In this document: in pieces, positions 26,016 through 35,561 of the stretch
Layout: each line of letters begins with the position of its first letter
Numbering within the stretch: the stretch's first letter is position 1
Notes under the pieces: model-generated
The model's input: the letters and a program-made list of their open reading frames with translations, nothing else
What the model was told of the DNA's origin: nothing
Databases searched by the model: none
Translations under genes and position numbers: made by a program
NCBI RefSeq assembly: GCF_023856365.1
Contig: NC_064548.1
Span: 17,594,461-17,658,460, forward strand
Origin: Brienomyrus brachyistius
Taxonomy: Eukaryota; Chordata; Actinopteri; Osteoglossiformes; Mormyridae
Direction: 5' to 3'
DNA: 64,000 nt

Positions 26016-29000
26016 TTAAAAACACCCAGCAACATTTTTCCAGTGGGGGTCATTTTCATTTTCATATTGCTTAGTCTCGATCCAACGTATAAGTGTTGCC
26101 TGGTGGTTGTTGTCCGTTATTAGTGATCCTGGACTTGTTTTCTTCAGTTCTGAGAACCATTCTTTGACCAATTTAATCGAATGCTTTTGAAAACTTTGAC
26201 CATAAACCTGTCCGGGTTCACCAAAGGATTCATTGAACCCTCTTGTAGAATTATACTTAAACCTTGGGATGGTACCAAGGATTGTGTACTTAAAGGCATC
26301 AATAACTTGATCATTTTCTATGGCTTTCGTTGTTAGGCTGCGACACTTTGGGGATCTTGTACTAGGAAACTCGTCATGCACTCTTTTTGGAACATTGACA
26401 CACACAAGTCCATGAGTATGGTTTCTCAGCCATGCTTGCTTTGTTGTACTGGTTTGATTGGCTGTGGTATTTAATACTGATTGAACTGTCAATTCACTTT
26501 GGTTTAGTCCCACCTCAAGAAATGCATTAGCTAGCTTACTATTTTGGTTGTTCCTGGCAGCATCCACGATGCATATCAGTGGTGGCTGATGGTCAGCATT
26601 AATAAAATGGCCCATTCCTCTGTTCTGAATGCGAAGATCTGTGCATTTGCCTACTTTGCCAGTTTCTTCCTGCAGTAATTTACTTGTTTCCTCAATTCTC
26701 ACTTCACCTTCTGCCAGATACGAGTGACCTCCACTTATTCTTTCCAACCGTTCTTTGCATTTCAAAAAAGGGACCCACTGATTTGGATGCTGAATGAGAT
26801 TTTTAGCCTCCGAGAGTCTGAGTTCTTTGGCTCTAGATGAGATTTCCTCAACAGAACCTCCTGGGTTCATGCTACGAGCAACTGCATAATACATACAACT
26901 ATTATCTTTATTCTCCACTATCACTTCCCTATTGTCAATCCATGCATTGTAATGACCATTTGGGAATTGCTCACTCTTTGGTTTATAGATCAGTTCTATA
27001 GTCCTGGAAGCTGGTTTGGAGCTTGGGTTCAGTACTAACATTTTGTTAAGTTTTCCATGAGTTCCCTCTGTGAGAACAATGACTCGCGTTCCAGTCTGTT
27101 CAGCGTAATTCCTGAGACTAAATATTGTCCCAGGGGTCTCTGACTTCTTCACCTTCTCTGCATATGATTGCAAATGCATGACGTCATGGTGACTGATCTC
27201 TCCTGCTTCACTTAGTGGGCGGTTGACAATAAAGTTGTGCTTCTGACCGGCTTTAACCAATTCCAATGTTTCATTAGACCGTAAAATCTTTCTTATAGGT
27301 TTCATCAGCTGGCCATTTATTTTTTGCTGTGCAATATATTGAACATGGCCCAAAAATGTGTCCTTAATCGTTTCCATTAAAACGTCTTTCAGCTCTACAG
27401 AAATGACACCAGCTAATTCTTTCTTGAAAGCATGCAGGTACTGTAGGTCGCAATCTTCACAATCAATTTTTTTCTCCAACTTTTTTTTTCCAATAAGTGT
27501 TTTCAGTTCCTCATTGTACTTACTGCTGAATTCATTCAAAAGTTTGCCTGCTGCAACACAACAGTATTCAAATAGTGATGCCATAAATGTAACCTGAACT
27601 ATGGTAAAAAATGATTTCATCTTGGATTTTGGAAGTTGATCTTTAGCTTTGTTGATAACATCAATAACTGATCTTATCAGGTTCTTTTGCCAAGTAAGAT
27701 TTGTTGAAAATAAAACATGTTTAGAACACTCTGTGAAAACACTCATCATGTTATTCTTGATGTAGTCTTCCTTTTCAAGGTTTCTGATTTGCCTGCTCTC
27801 CTTAAAATGTGACAAGATGATTACATCAGTTGGTGAACTTAATGTCCCATTCATTATATCCTCCTCTATTTTTCTGGTAAGTTCTTCTTTAATCTTTTCC
27901 TCTATAGAATTCATTATTTTTTGCAAAATGAAATCCTCAAGTTTGGAGAGGAAAGTCAGTCCAGTTTGTTCAGCTGCCGTTTTAACTACAAATTTAGCTG
28001 AATTAAAAATATTTCTTTCTACAACTGTGTGAGACATCTGATTAACTGACCTTCCCAAAGCCTTAAGTTCTTTACCCACTCCTGTAACCGCTCTCTTACA
28101 TGCCCTAAAGCCTTTAGCAAGTAATTTTCCAACACCAAAACCTATGAGAGAGACAGCCACGGAAATGGCTTTCTCTATAGCCCAGTCTTTCCAACTGAAA
28201 ACTCCTGTTTTCATAACTTCAGCTGCATATTTAAAGTTAGATATCCCATCAGTAATAAGTTGTGTGCCGACAGTAGCTAATACGCCATAGGTTAGTGCAG
28301 TGAGAAATACTCCTGCGACCACTTGCGCAAGTCCAATAAAGAAAACAGCCAATCCGCCCCAAGAAAAGTGAGGCTTTTCTTGAACAGAAAACACACTGTA
28401 TAGCCCTTGTGATTTTAGAAGGCAAAGTTCTTCTGTGAGGTCATCTGGACAGTGTGACACCAGCTGAAATATAGGCCTTTGAATTGCTTCTGCTTTCCCT
28501 TTATTGTTCCTGATTTCTGTCAATTTTTCAATGGCCTCTTCAATGTTTTTTTGAAAAAAGTTGAAAACGTTTATTTTAATAATAAACTGCTTGTTCAGAC
28601 TTTCAGATGCTCCATCTTCCACAAGTGGCTGAGACAATTTTAAAAGATACTGACAAGCTGCACATGCCTCATGAAAGTTTTTCATGGACTCCAATGCCTG
28701 ATTTAAATCATTTATTGCAGTTGCGATGCAGTCAGCGCTGCCTTTGAGTAAAGTACAGCAAGCATGGTTGTAAAAGGCAATGGCGGCCCAGCTGGGATCC
28801 AGGTGCATTGCTCTCTCATAAAGCACCAACCCTTCTTCCCATCTCTTGTCCATAAGCTCATTATTGCCTAACTTAACATAGTGGTATATGCTGGAAATAG
28901 GAGATTCCTCCTTAAGACATTCATCTTTGGCCTTTTCCATGTCTTCAGTTAGACTTTTTAGCAATTTGTCTGTTTTTAATTGTTCTATTTCTTTTGCTTT

Positions 29001-32000
29001 TGTCTGCAGCCAAATGCCCCAGTATTCATTCATTATGCCAACAACGGTCATCCGATCTTGATCGTTGGCATTTTCATGTATGTATTTAAGTATTTTGCAG
29101 TACTCAAAAAACAAATTCTCTTGCAAATAAACCTCTTGCAAATCTGTCATCATGTATTCCACTTTCTCTTTTGAAAGAATGTTTCTTTTAAGTTTGGCAT
29201 CATGCAGAAATGACACTTGTTTTAGAGAACCCTCAAGATGATCGGTGCACATGACTATTTTGGCCGATCCAGGGTTTCCCTTTCGTGCAGTGCGCCCAAA
29301 TGCTTGGCGCTCTATTCGTAAGTTCTCAGCAAGGAAAGAGAGAATCACAAACAAGCCTCCATTGTTGTTCACTTCATCTGAAACCTTAATGTCCGTACCT
29401 CGACCAGCAAGATTGGTAGCAACTATGACATCACCGGGCTCCAGTATTTTGCCGATTTTACAATCTTTGTCACTGCGTGAGTAGAGGATGATTTCTCCGG
29501 AGATTTGACCTTGCAGTTCCTCATGCAGCTCTTTGGCCTTGTTAATTGTTTCACAGATCACCAGAGCTGCTCGCCCATTACTTGGAGTGACTTGATCTTT
29601 AACAACATTACATATCTCTGCTTTCCATTCTTCGTGTGAGCTTGTCACAATACCCTCAGTTTCGAATAACTTTTCTCTTGTGAAGGATGGCATTCTGGAA
29701 GCAGAGAGCTTTGGATACAAGTCTTGCAGAAGCTGAATTTCATCTTGATTCCCAAGCGTTCCTGTGGTCCCATAGATTTTTCCCTGGTACATTCTGAAGC
29801 AGGTGATGTTGGAGATGTAGTTAGTCACAACAGTCAAAGAGCTCAGTTTGATTCGGTGCTTCATTTCAAGAAACTGCTGCAGACCATCGCCCCATTTCTT
29901 GTTCAGCTCAACGATTCCAGTAGACTTGAAATCAACAGGACAGATCCTTTCCTTATCAACTATATATTCTCGTCCCTGTTTGAGCTTCAGTGCCAGGAAG
30001 GCATTCTGAATCCATGTGATCAATTTGTTATCCACAAGATTTTTCAGAAAGCCAGGAATGCTGATTTTGTCATCTTCTTTTTTTTCACAGGGGGTGAACT
30101 TCAGCTTTTCTTGAATCATTGCTGTGATTGGATTGTGAAGGATCTCTTCAGAGGAATACAGTGCGCAACATAAGCCTTTGTCTAAAACAAGAAAGCTAAG
30201 TTCCTGAATGTCTTCAGAAGACGTCTGTCTAGGATTAATTAACTGCAAGAATCCATTCTCATTTTGTTTGTAAACAACAATGTTGTACGGAAGGTAGTCC
30301 TTTACAATATCGACAAAGAAACTTATCATAGAATCCTTATTAATTGTTCCAAGTTTGTCAAGATACTGATTGTGCTCACTCTCACTGAGCTCTTTTACAA
30401 AACCTTGAGGGACTATGTTATTGTCCTCAGCAATCTGTAAAATATCCAGTGGGCCATTTATTTCACTATCTTCTGTATCAATTGCATCATACACTGCTTT
30501 GTGAAAAGGTACAACTGGTCCACGTACAGCTGTTTCACTTTCTGTTGGCATCAGACCATATTGACTAACATGGCCCCAAATGAGAGACAGGACTGTATTC
30601 AAGTGCTGTATGCCAGCTATATCGTCTGAAAGATATGTAAGTTGTACTCCATTGTCCAGGAGTAGAGAATCTACTTCGTCAATTATCACACACTGGAACT
30701 CACGGTTCAGCCTTGTGTCTTTCATTTCAAATATCTGTCTTAGATAGTCTGCTGCAAAGGCATCTACAGTCCCATAAATAATATCATTCTGGTAACATTC
30801 ATTTTGATCTTCATTTCCTGTGTTGGTGCCTACTGTTATTCCAAGTTCCTTGTAGAATTGAGACCATTCTTTGGAATCTCTTTGGCATAGAACAGAGGAA
30901 CTGGATACTATGTCAACCTTCTCCCCCCTTAGAACTCGCAATGCAGCATACATTGCTATAACACAAGATTTTCCCTCCCCAGTGCCTATTTCCAAGAGCG
31001 TTCCAGATTCAGACAGGGCAAAAACACACCAGCTAATCAATTGATTAAGTCGAGGCCACCATCCCATTTTGCTGTGCACAACATAGCACAGTGCTGAAAG
31101 AACCTCTTGCAGGTCTTTTACTTCTCTGCTGATGCTAAGCTCATGAATTCTTCTCATAGCAAATTTCATCTTTACCCCAGACAAAATTAATTCCTGGACA
31201 TGTTTTACGACACTGTATGCCGTGTTTATTGTTGCCTCGTCGATTTCTTTAAATTCTCTTATCTCCTTGAAAATGTCATCAATGCTTTTTGATCCTTCGT
31301 TCTTAAACTGCTTTTCTAAATCTTTAATGTCAGTCATTGTTTGGATTGAACACAAGATTTGTAGGATAGTTTGGTCATTCTTGTTCTTCCACTCTGGAGA
31401 AATCTGATATATTGTCAACAAATTAATTAACTTCATGATGGATAGGTTGCCATCTCTAAAATGGCTCTCCAGTAATGTTTCTAGGAGTTTCAGCACTTGC
31501 ACTGAGGTCCAAAGTTGTCCAGCTAATAAATTTTGGATTAGCTCTGTTACTGTTTTCTCGCCGCATAACTGCATGGCTGTAGTCAACAAAAAATCTGAAC
31601 AAGCTTCTTCTCCATTAGGCAGGAAATTGATGTCATCACGGGCAAGAATGCGTTTTGTCATTGCATTGAGAAATTTCAGAGTGGTTTCCTCTTCGGATGT
31701 AAACTCGTGTTTGGTGAGATTCTGGAATATAGCCAAGATTTGGCCATTAGCATCAGGCATGTTTTCGACCGTGGTGTGAAGGGTCTGGAATAAGGCTCTG
31801 ATGAACACACCGCTTTGTTCCGTGTGTTTTTCCTGACTAAACAGTCTTTTCATCAGATTTGTCTGGCATCTTTGTATGTATTTTAAAACCACGTTGTCGC
31901 TACTTTTCGAGAAAAAGCTGTTGTTCAAAACGAGGCATTTTTTGTCAACAACAAACCCTCGAGTCAGTCGTTTATGCTGGTCTATCTGCAGTCCTGAAAA

Positions 32001-35000
32001 GTACTGAAGGTAATGGGCAATATATTCATCCATAGTAGAGAAAACAATGTCTGAGACAAATGCAGAATCATTATCCTCCTTGATTGATCTAGATGAAATA
32101 CCAAAATGCTTGTAGAAGTCAGACCACTCATGCATCTGTTGGTTGCATTCAATGGTAGAACTTAGGACAACGTCCACTTTACTTCCCATTAATACCTGCA
32201 TTACTAGAAACATAGCAGTGACACATGGGTCCTCATCAAAACCAACAATCTCCAGTGTCTCACTGTCCTCATGCAATATTAACAGGCACCACTGAATCAT
32301 CTGACTTACTGAGGGCCACCATCGTTTTGTGTAAAAAACTGCCTTACACAGATAATGCAAGGCTAACTCCAAATCTTTTATTTTTAACTTCTTTCTTTTC
32401 AAAGGATTTGGCAACGTATGTTCTCTGGTTTTGTTTTCAGCTTGAACATCTAAACACTTCAGGATAGAAAGGACTATTTGTTTAATTTTGATGATATCGG
32501 CATTCTCAATGATTCTAGATGACTGCATGTCACTCAGAATTTCATCAATTTTGTGTTCATTTTGACTTTTCATTGTGTTTTGTAGAGTCCGGTAAAAACT
32601 CTCTGAATCAACAAGGTAACGAAGATCAAATAGTGATTGTCCACTCTCATCTTTCCATGAGGGAAGGATGTGATTTAACTGCACTAGTTGGAGGATGTTG
32701 TAAATATCAGTCTCATTGTCATATTTTTCGGTTAAAATTTTGAAAAGTCCAATAGCTTCAGTTGGGGTCCATTGAGTGACGTCCACGAGTTTTAAGAGTA
32801 TTTTGATAGATCCTGTGGCTTCTTTATTAAGATTCTCCAAACGTGATAGCAGGAATTTGAAACACTTCTTCTCCACATCTAGTATGGTTATTTTTAAAGC
32901 ACTTTCAACAACCTTCTGTAGGGAAATCAAAAGAGTTTCAAGAAATCTAACAGTAAATATTTCCACTGTTGGAAAATTCACGCCTGACCATTTTTCAGCA
33001 ATGTACAGTGCGTTTAGTTCCATATCTTGTGCATCTACAAAGATGTCTATAAAAGTCAAAAAAAGGGCTTGAGTTAAAAGAAAACACTGATGCATGTCAC
33101 ATTCTGACTGACAGATTTCTTCCACCAGAAAGTGTATATGATCTGATGCACTCACCAAAAAAATTCCACCAGACTCTGGCCTGAACAGGATGCATAGTTC
33201 TGTTAGTAACACTTGCGCATGTTTGAGTGTCTCAAAAGATGGAAGACGATTCACCCACTCATCAAAAAGAAGATCTTGTAAAACACTTATTACCTTCTTC
33301 AGCTGAACAGAACTTAGCTGGCTAAGGACAAATTCCGACAAAATGTTGCATCTTGAGGAAAGGATTTCCATTAGTGTAGAAGCATTGTTCTCTGGCGATG
33401 TTTGAAAGTGGTTGTAAAACATTTTTACCACCTCTCTTTTGTCAGTTTTATCTCGCATACTAACTTTTTCCTTTACACTTTGGAGGGTCTTTTTAATCTC
33501 TCCGTTCAACTCCATTGTTTTTTGTCTCTCTTCTTCCTGTCGTCTTTCCTCCTCTCTTCTCAGTCTCTCTTCTTCCTGTCGTCTTAACACCTCTCTCCTC
33601 AGTCTCTCTTCTTCTTGTCGTCTTTCCTCATCTCTCCTCCATCTCTCTTCTTGCTGTCGTCTTTCCTCCTCTCTCCTCGATCTCTCTTCCTCCTGTAGTC
33701 TTTCCTTCTCTCTTCTCAGTCTCTCTTCTTCCTCTAGTTGTCTTAACATCTCTCTCCTCCATCTCTCTTCTTCCTGTAGTCTTTCCTCCTCTTTCCTCGA
33801 TCTCTCTTCCTCCTGTAGTCTTTCTTTCTCTCTTCTCAGTCTCTCTTCTTCTTGTCGTCTTTCCTCCTCTCTTCTTTGTCTCTCTTCTTCCTGTCGTTTT
33901 TCCTTTTCTCTTCTTAATTTTTCTTGTTTCTGTCGTCTTTCCTCCTCTATTCTCAGTCTCTCTTCTTCCTGTTGTCTTAACACCTCCCTTCTCAGTTTCT
34001 CTTCTTCCTCCTGTTGTCTTTCCATCTCTCTTCTCAGTCTCTCTTCTTCCTCTAGTTGTCTTAACATCTCTCCCCTCCATCTCTCTTCTTCCTGTAGTCT
34101 TTCTTTTTCTCTTCTCAGTCTCTCTTCTTCTTGTCGTCTTTCCTCCTCTCTTCTTTGTCTCTCTTCTTCCTGTCGTTTTTCCTTTTCTCTTCTCAATTTT
34201 TCTTGTTTCTGTCGTCTTTCTTCCTCTATTCTCAGTCTCTCTTCCTGTCGTCTTAACACCTCTCTTCTCAGTCTCTCTTCTTCCTGTCGTCTTTCCTCCT
34301 CTCTTCTCAGTCTCTCTTCTTCCTTTTGTCTTAACACCTCCCTTCTCAGTTTCTCTTCTTCCTCCTGTTGTCTTTCCATCTCTCTCCTCAGTCTCTCTTC
34401 TTCCTGTCGCCTTTTCTTCTCTCTTAGTCGCTCTTCTTCCTGCTGTCTTAACACCTCTCTCCACTGTCTTTCCTCTTCCTGTCTTCTTTCCTCCTCTCTC
34501 CTTTGTCGTTCTACTTCCTGTCGTCTTTCCTCCTCTCTTCTCAATCTTTCTTCCTGTTGTCTTTTCTTCTCTCTTCTCAGTCTCTCTTCTTCCTGTCGTC
34601 TTAACGCCTCTATTCTCAGTCTCTCTTCTTCCTGTCGTCTTTCCTCCTCTCTTCTCAGTCTCTCTTCTTCCTGTCGTCTTAACGCCTCTATTCTCAGTCT
34701 CTCTTCTTCTTGTCGTCTTAACACCTCTCTTCTCAGTCTCTTTTTTTCCTGTCGTCTTTCTTCCTCCCTTCTCAATCTCTCTTCTTCCTGTCGTCTTTCC
34801 TCCTCTCTTCTCAGTCGCTCTTCTTCCTGTAGTCTTTTTTTCTCTCTTCTCAGTCTTTGTTCTTGTCGTTTTTCCTCCTCTCTTCTCAGTCTCTCTTCTT
34901 CCTGTCGTCTTTCCTCCTCTCGTCTCAGTCGCTCTTCTTCCTGTAGTCTTTTTTTCTCTCTTCTAAGTCTTTGTTCTTGCTGTCTTTCCTCCTCCTTTCT

Positions 35001-35561
35001 CAGTCTCTCTTCTTCTTGTCGTTTTTCCACCTCTCTTCTCAGTTTCTCTTCTTCCTGTCGTCTTTTTCTCTCTTTCCTAAGTCTCACTTCTGCCAGTCGT
35101 CTTTCCTCCTCTCTCCTCTGTCTTTCTTCTTCCTGTTGTCTTTCCCCCTCTCTTCTCAATCGCTCTTCTTCCTGTCGTTTTTTTTTCTCTCTCCTCAGTC
35201 TCACTGTTTCCTGTTGTCTTTCCTCCTCTCTCCTCCGTGTCTCTTCTTCCTGTTGTCTTAACACCTCTCTTCTCAGTCGCTCTTCCTCCTGTTGTCTTTT
35301 CATCTCTCTTCTTTGTCTCTCTTCTTCCTTTTTCCTTTGCTCAAGCCTCTGTTGTTCTCTCTTGAGCTTCTCAAAACAGTCACAACACTCGTGCGCATCG
35401 TCACATCCAACCTCTCTGTAATACTGTCCTCCATTGAACACATACACATGTCTTCCATTGATCGTGGCTTTGTGGTAGTTATCAAATGAAACACATGGAG
35501 GCAGACTCTTGCCACACTTGTAGCACTTAGCGCCATAATATTCTGAGGGTGCATTTCCCAT
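26016..35561 (-). CDS. Giant SecA-like ATPase with coiled coil and OTU-like C-terminus
   Basis: A single uninterrupted frame for 3181 residues. Start: GTCATGG, a good Kozak context; MGNAPS fits N-myristoylation. Residues 13-62 hold C13, C16, C23, C53, H57, C59, C60 and C62, possibly zinc-binding. About 64-680 is Glu/Arg-rich 13-residue coiled-coil repeats. About 1075-1260 is a SecA-like ATPase module whose Walker A and DEAD-type motifs are lost. About 1490-2110 is an intact SecA-like motor: GWWP, GTGEGKS (1526-1532), YGTVDAFAADYLR, DEVD (1628-1631), KKWGDGLQQ, YGTTGTLG, GRGTD (2053-2057) and QAFGRTARKG (2086-2095). A TPR-like region lies near 2220-2310 and hydrophobic stretches near 2395-2435 and 2461-2485. 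The C-terminus has GHYNAW (H2870) and DNSCMYYAVA (C2889), like OTU protease motifs in reversed order. SecA drives protein translocation in bacteria and plastids; here the substrate and location are unknown. Similar metazoan proteins are often auto-labelled 'protein translocase subunit SecA'. Intronless, unlike its neighbour tspan7. ATPase assignment is firm; function is not. Confidence 0.9.
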   Translation of the reverse strand: MGNAPSEYYGAKCYKCGKSLPPCVSFDNYHKATINGRHVYVFNGGQYYREVGCDDAHECCDCFEKLKREQQRLEQRKKEEERQRREMKRQQEEERLRREVLRQQEEETRRREEERQQETVRLRREKKKRQEEERLRREGERQQEEERQRREEERRLAEVRLRKERKRRQEEEKLRREVEKRQEEERLRKEEERQQEQRLRREKKRLQEEERLRREEERRQEEERLRREEEKRQEQRLRREKKRLQEEERLRREEERRQEEERLRREEERRQEKKRLRREVLRRQEEERLRIEALRRQEEERLRREEERRQEEERLRIEALRRQEEERLRREKKRQQEERLRREEERRQEVERQRREEERRQEEERQWREVLRQQEEERLREKKRRQEEERLRREMERQQEEEEKLRREVLRQKEEERLRREEERRQEEERLRREVLRRQEERLRIEEERRQKQEKLRREKEKRQEEERQRREEERRQEEERLRREKERLQEEERWRGEMLRQLEEEERLRREMERQQEEEEKLRREVLRQQEEERLRIEEERRQKQEKLRREKEKRQEEERQRREEERRQEEERLRREKERLQEEERSRKEEERLQEEERWRREMLRQLEEEERLRREKERLQEEERSRREEERRQQEERWRRDEERRQEEERLRREVLRRQEEERLRREEERRQEEERQKTMELNGEIKKTLQSVKEKVSMRDKTDKREVVKMFYNHFQTSPENNASTLMEILSSRCNILSEFVLSQLSSVQLKKVISVLQDLLFDEWVNRLPSFETLKHAQVLLTELCILFRPESGGIFLVSASDHIHFLVEEICQSECDMHQCFLLTQALFLTFIDIFVDAQDMELNALYIAEKWSGVNFPTVEIFTVRFLETLLISLQKVVESALKITILDVEKKCFKFLLSRLENLNKEATGSIKILLKLVDVTQWTPTEAIGLFKILTEKYDNETDIYNILQLVQLNHILPSWKDESGQSLFDLRYLVDSESFYRTLQNTMKSQNEHKIDEILSDMQSSRIIENADIIKIKQIVLSILKCLDVQAENKTREHTLPNPLKRKKLKIKDLELALHYLCKAVFYTKRWWPSVSQMIQWCLLILHEDSETLEIVGFDEDPCVTAMFLVMQVLMGSKVDVVLSSTIECNQQMHEWSDFYKHFGISSRSIKEDNDSAFVSDIVFSTMDEYIAHYLQYFSGLQIDQHKRLTRGFVVDKKCLVLNNSFFSKSSDNVVLKYIQRCQTNLMKRLFSQEKHTEQSGVFIRALFQTLHTTVENMPDANGQILAIFQNLTKHEFTSEEETTLKFLNAMTKRILARDDINFLPNGEEACSDFLLTTAMQLCGEKTVTELIQNLLAGQLWTSVQVLKLLETLLESHFRDGNLSIMKLINLLTIYQISPEWKNKNDQTILQILCSIQTMTDIKDLEKQFKNEGSKSIDDIFKEIREFKEIDEATINTAYSVVKHVQELILSGVKMKFAMRRIHELSISREVKDLQEVLSALCYVVHSKMGWWPRLNQLISWCVFALSESGTLLEIGTGEGKSCVIAMYAALRVLRGEKVDIVSSSSVLCQRDSKEWSQFYKELGITVGTNTGNEDQNECYQNDIIYGTVDAFAADYLRQIFEMKDTRLNREFQCVIIDEVDSLLLDNGVQLTYLSDDIAGIQHLNTVLSLIWGHVSQYGLMPTESETAVRGPVVPFHKAVYDAIDTEDSEINGPLDILQIAEDNNIVPQGFVKELSESEHNQYLDKLGTINKDSMISFFVDIVKDYLPYNIVVYKQNENGFLQLINPRQTSSEDIQELSFLVLDKGLCCALYSSEEILHNPITAMIQEKLKFTPCEKKEDDKISIPGFLKNLVDNKLITWIQNAFLALKLKQGREYIVDKERICPVDFKSTGIVELNKKWGDGLQQFLEMKHRIKLSSLTVVTNYISNITCFRMYQGKIYGTTGTLGNQDEIQLLQDLYPKLSASRMPSFTREKLFETEGIVTSSHEEWKAEICNVVKDQVTPSNGRAALVICETINKAKELHEELQGQISGEIILYSRSDKDCKIGKILEPGDVIVATNLAGRGTDIKVSDEVNNNGGLFVILSFLAENLRIERQAFGRTARKGNPGSAKIVMCTDHLEGSLKQVSFLHDAKLKRNILSKEKVEYMMTDLQEVYLQENLFFEYCKILKYIHENANDQDRMTVVGIMNEYWGIWLQTKAKEIEQLKTDKLLKSLTEDMEKAKDECLKEESPISSIYHYVKLGNNELMDKRWEEGLVLYERAMHLDPSWAAIAFYNHACCTLLKGSADCIATAINDLNQALESMKNFHEACAACQYLLKLSQPLVEDGASESLNKQFIIKINVFNFFQKNIEEAIEKLTEIRNNKGKAEAIQRPIFQLVSHCPDDLTEELCLLKSQGLYSVFSVQEKPHFSWGGLAVFFIGLAQVVAGVFLTALTYGVLATVGTQLITDGISNFKYAAEVMKTGVFSWKDWAIEKAISVAVSLIGFGVGKLLAKGFRACKRAVTGVGKELKALGRSVNQMSHTVVERNIFNSAKFVVKTAAEQTGLTFLSKLEDFILQKIMNSIEEKIKEELTRKIEEDIMNGTLSSPTDVIILSHFKESRQIRNLEKEDYIKNNMMSVFTECSKHVLFSTNLTWQKNLIRSVIDVINKAKDQLPKSKMKSFFTIVQVTFMASLFEYCCVAAGKLLNEFSSKYNEELKTLIGKKKLEKKIDCEDCDLQYLHAFKKELAGVISVELKDVLMETIKDTFLGHVQYIAQQKINGQLMKPIRKILRSNETLELVKAGQKHNFIVNRPLSEAGEISHHDVMHLQSYAEKVKKSETPGTIFSLRNYAEQTGTRVIVLTEGTHGKLNKMLVLNPSSKPASRTIELIYKPKSEQFPNGHYNAWIDNREVIVENKDNSCMYYAVARSMNPGGSVEEISSRAKELRLSEAKNLIQHPNQWVPFLKCKERLERISGGHSYLAEGEVRIEETSKLLQEETGKVGKCTDLRIQNRGMGHFINADHQPPLICIVDAARNNQNSKLANAFLEVGLNQSELTVQSVLNTTANQTSTTKQAWLRNHTHGLVCVNVPKRVHDEFPSTRSPKCRSLTTKAIENDQVIDAFKYTILGTIPRFKYNSTRGFNESFGEPGQVYGQSFQKHSIKLVKEWFSELKKTSPGSLITDNNHQATLIRWIETKQYENENDPHWKNVAGCF
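33535..35370 (-). repeat. Coding tandem repeat, 39-bp unit (13-residue charged heptad-like repeat)
   Basis: Inside the SecA-like gene, about 45 imperfect units of the type LRREEERRQEEER are tandemly arranged, most of them 39 bp. Variants (VLRRQ, EKKRL, IEALRR) recur in blocks, so longer segments were copied as units: for example, the segment with RRQKQEKLRREKEKR appears twice. Frames on the opposite strand stay open for up to 660 codons only because of this composition. Confidence 0.85.

Noticed and set aside
33628..34464. 278-codon minus-strand frame (KTTGRRETEKR type)
   Set aside because: Shifted frame of the same coding repeat; no start context or domain.
33439..35421. 660-codon plus-strand open frame (SSSCRLSSSLLSLSSS type)
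   Set aside because: It is antisense to the coiled-coil repeats of the SecA-like gene and stays open only because the GAR/GAG-rich 39-bp repeat lacks antisense stops. Composition is pure Ser/Leu/Cys repeat with no domain.
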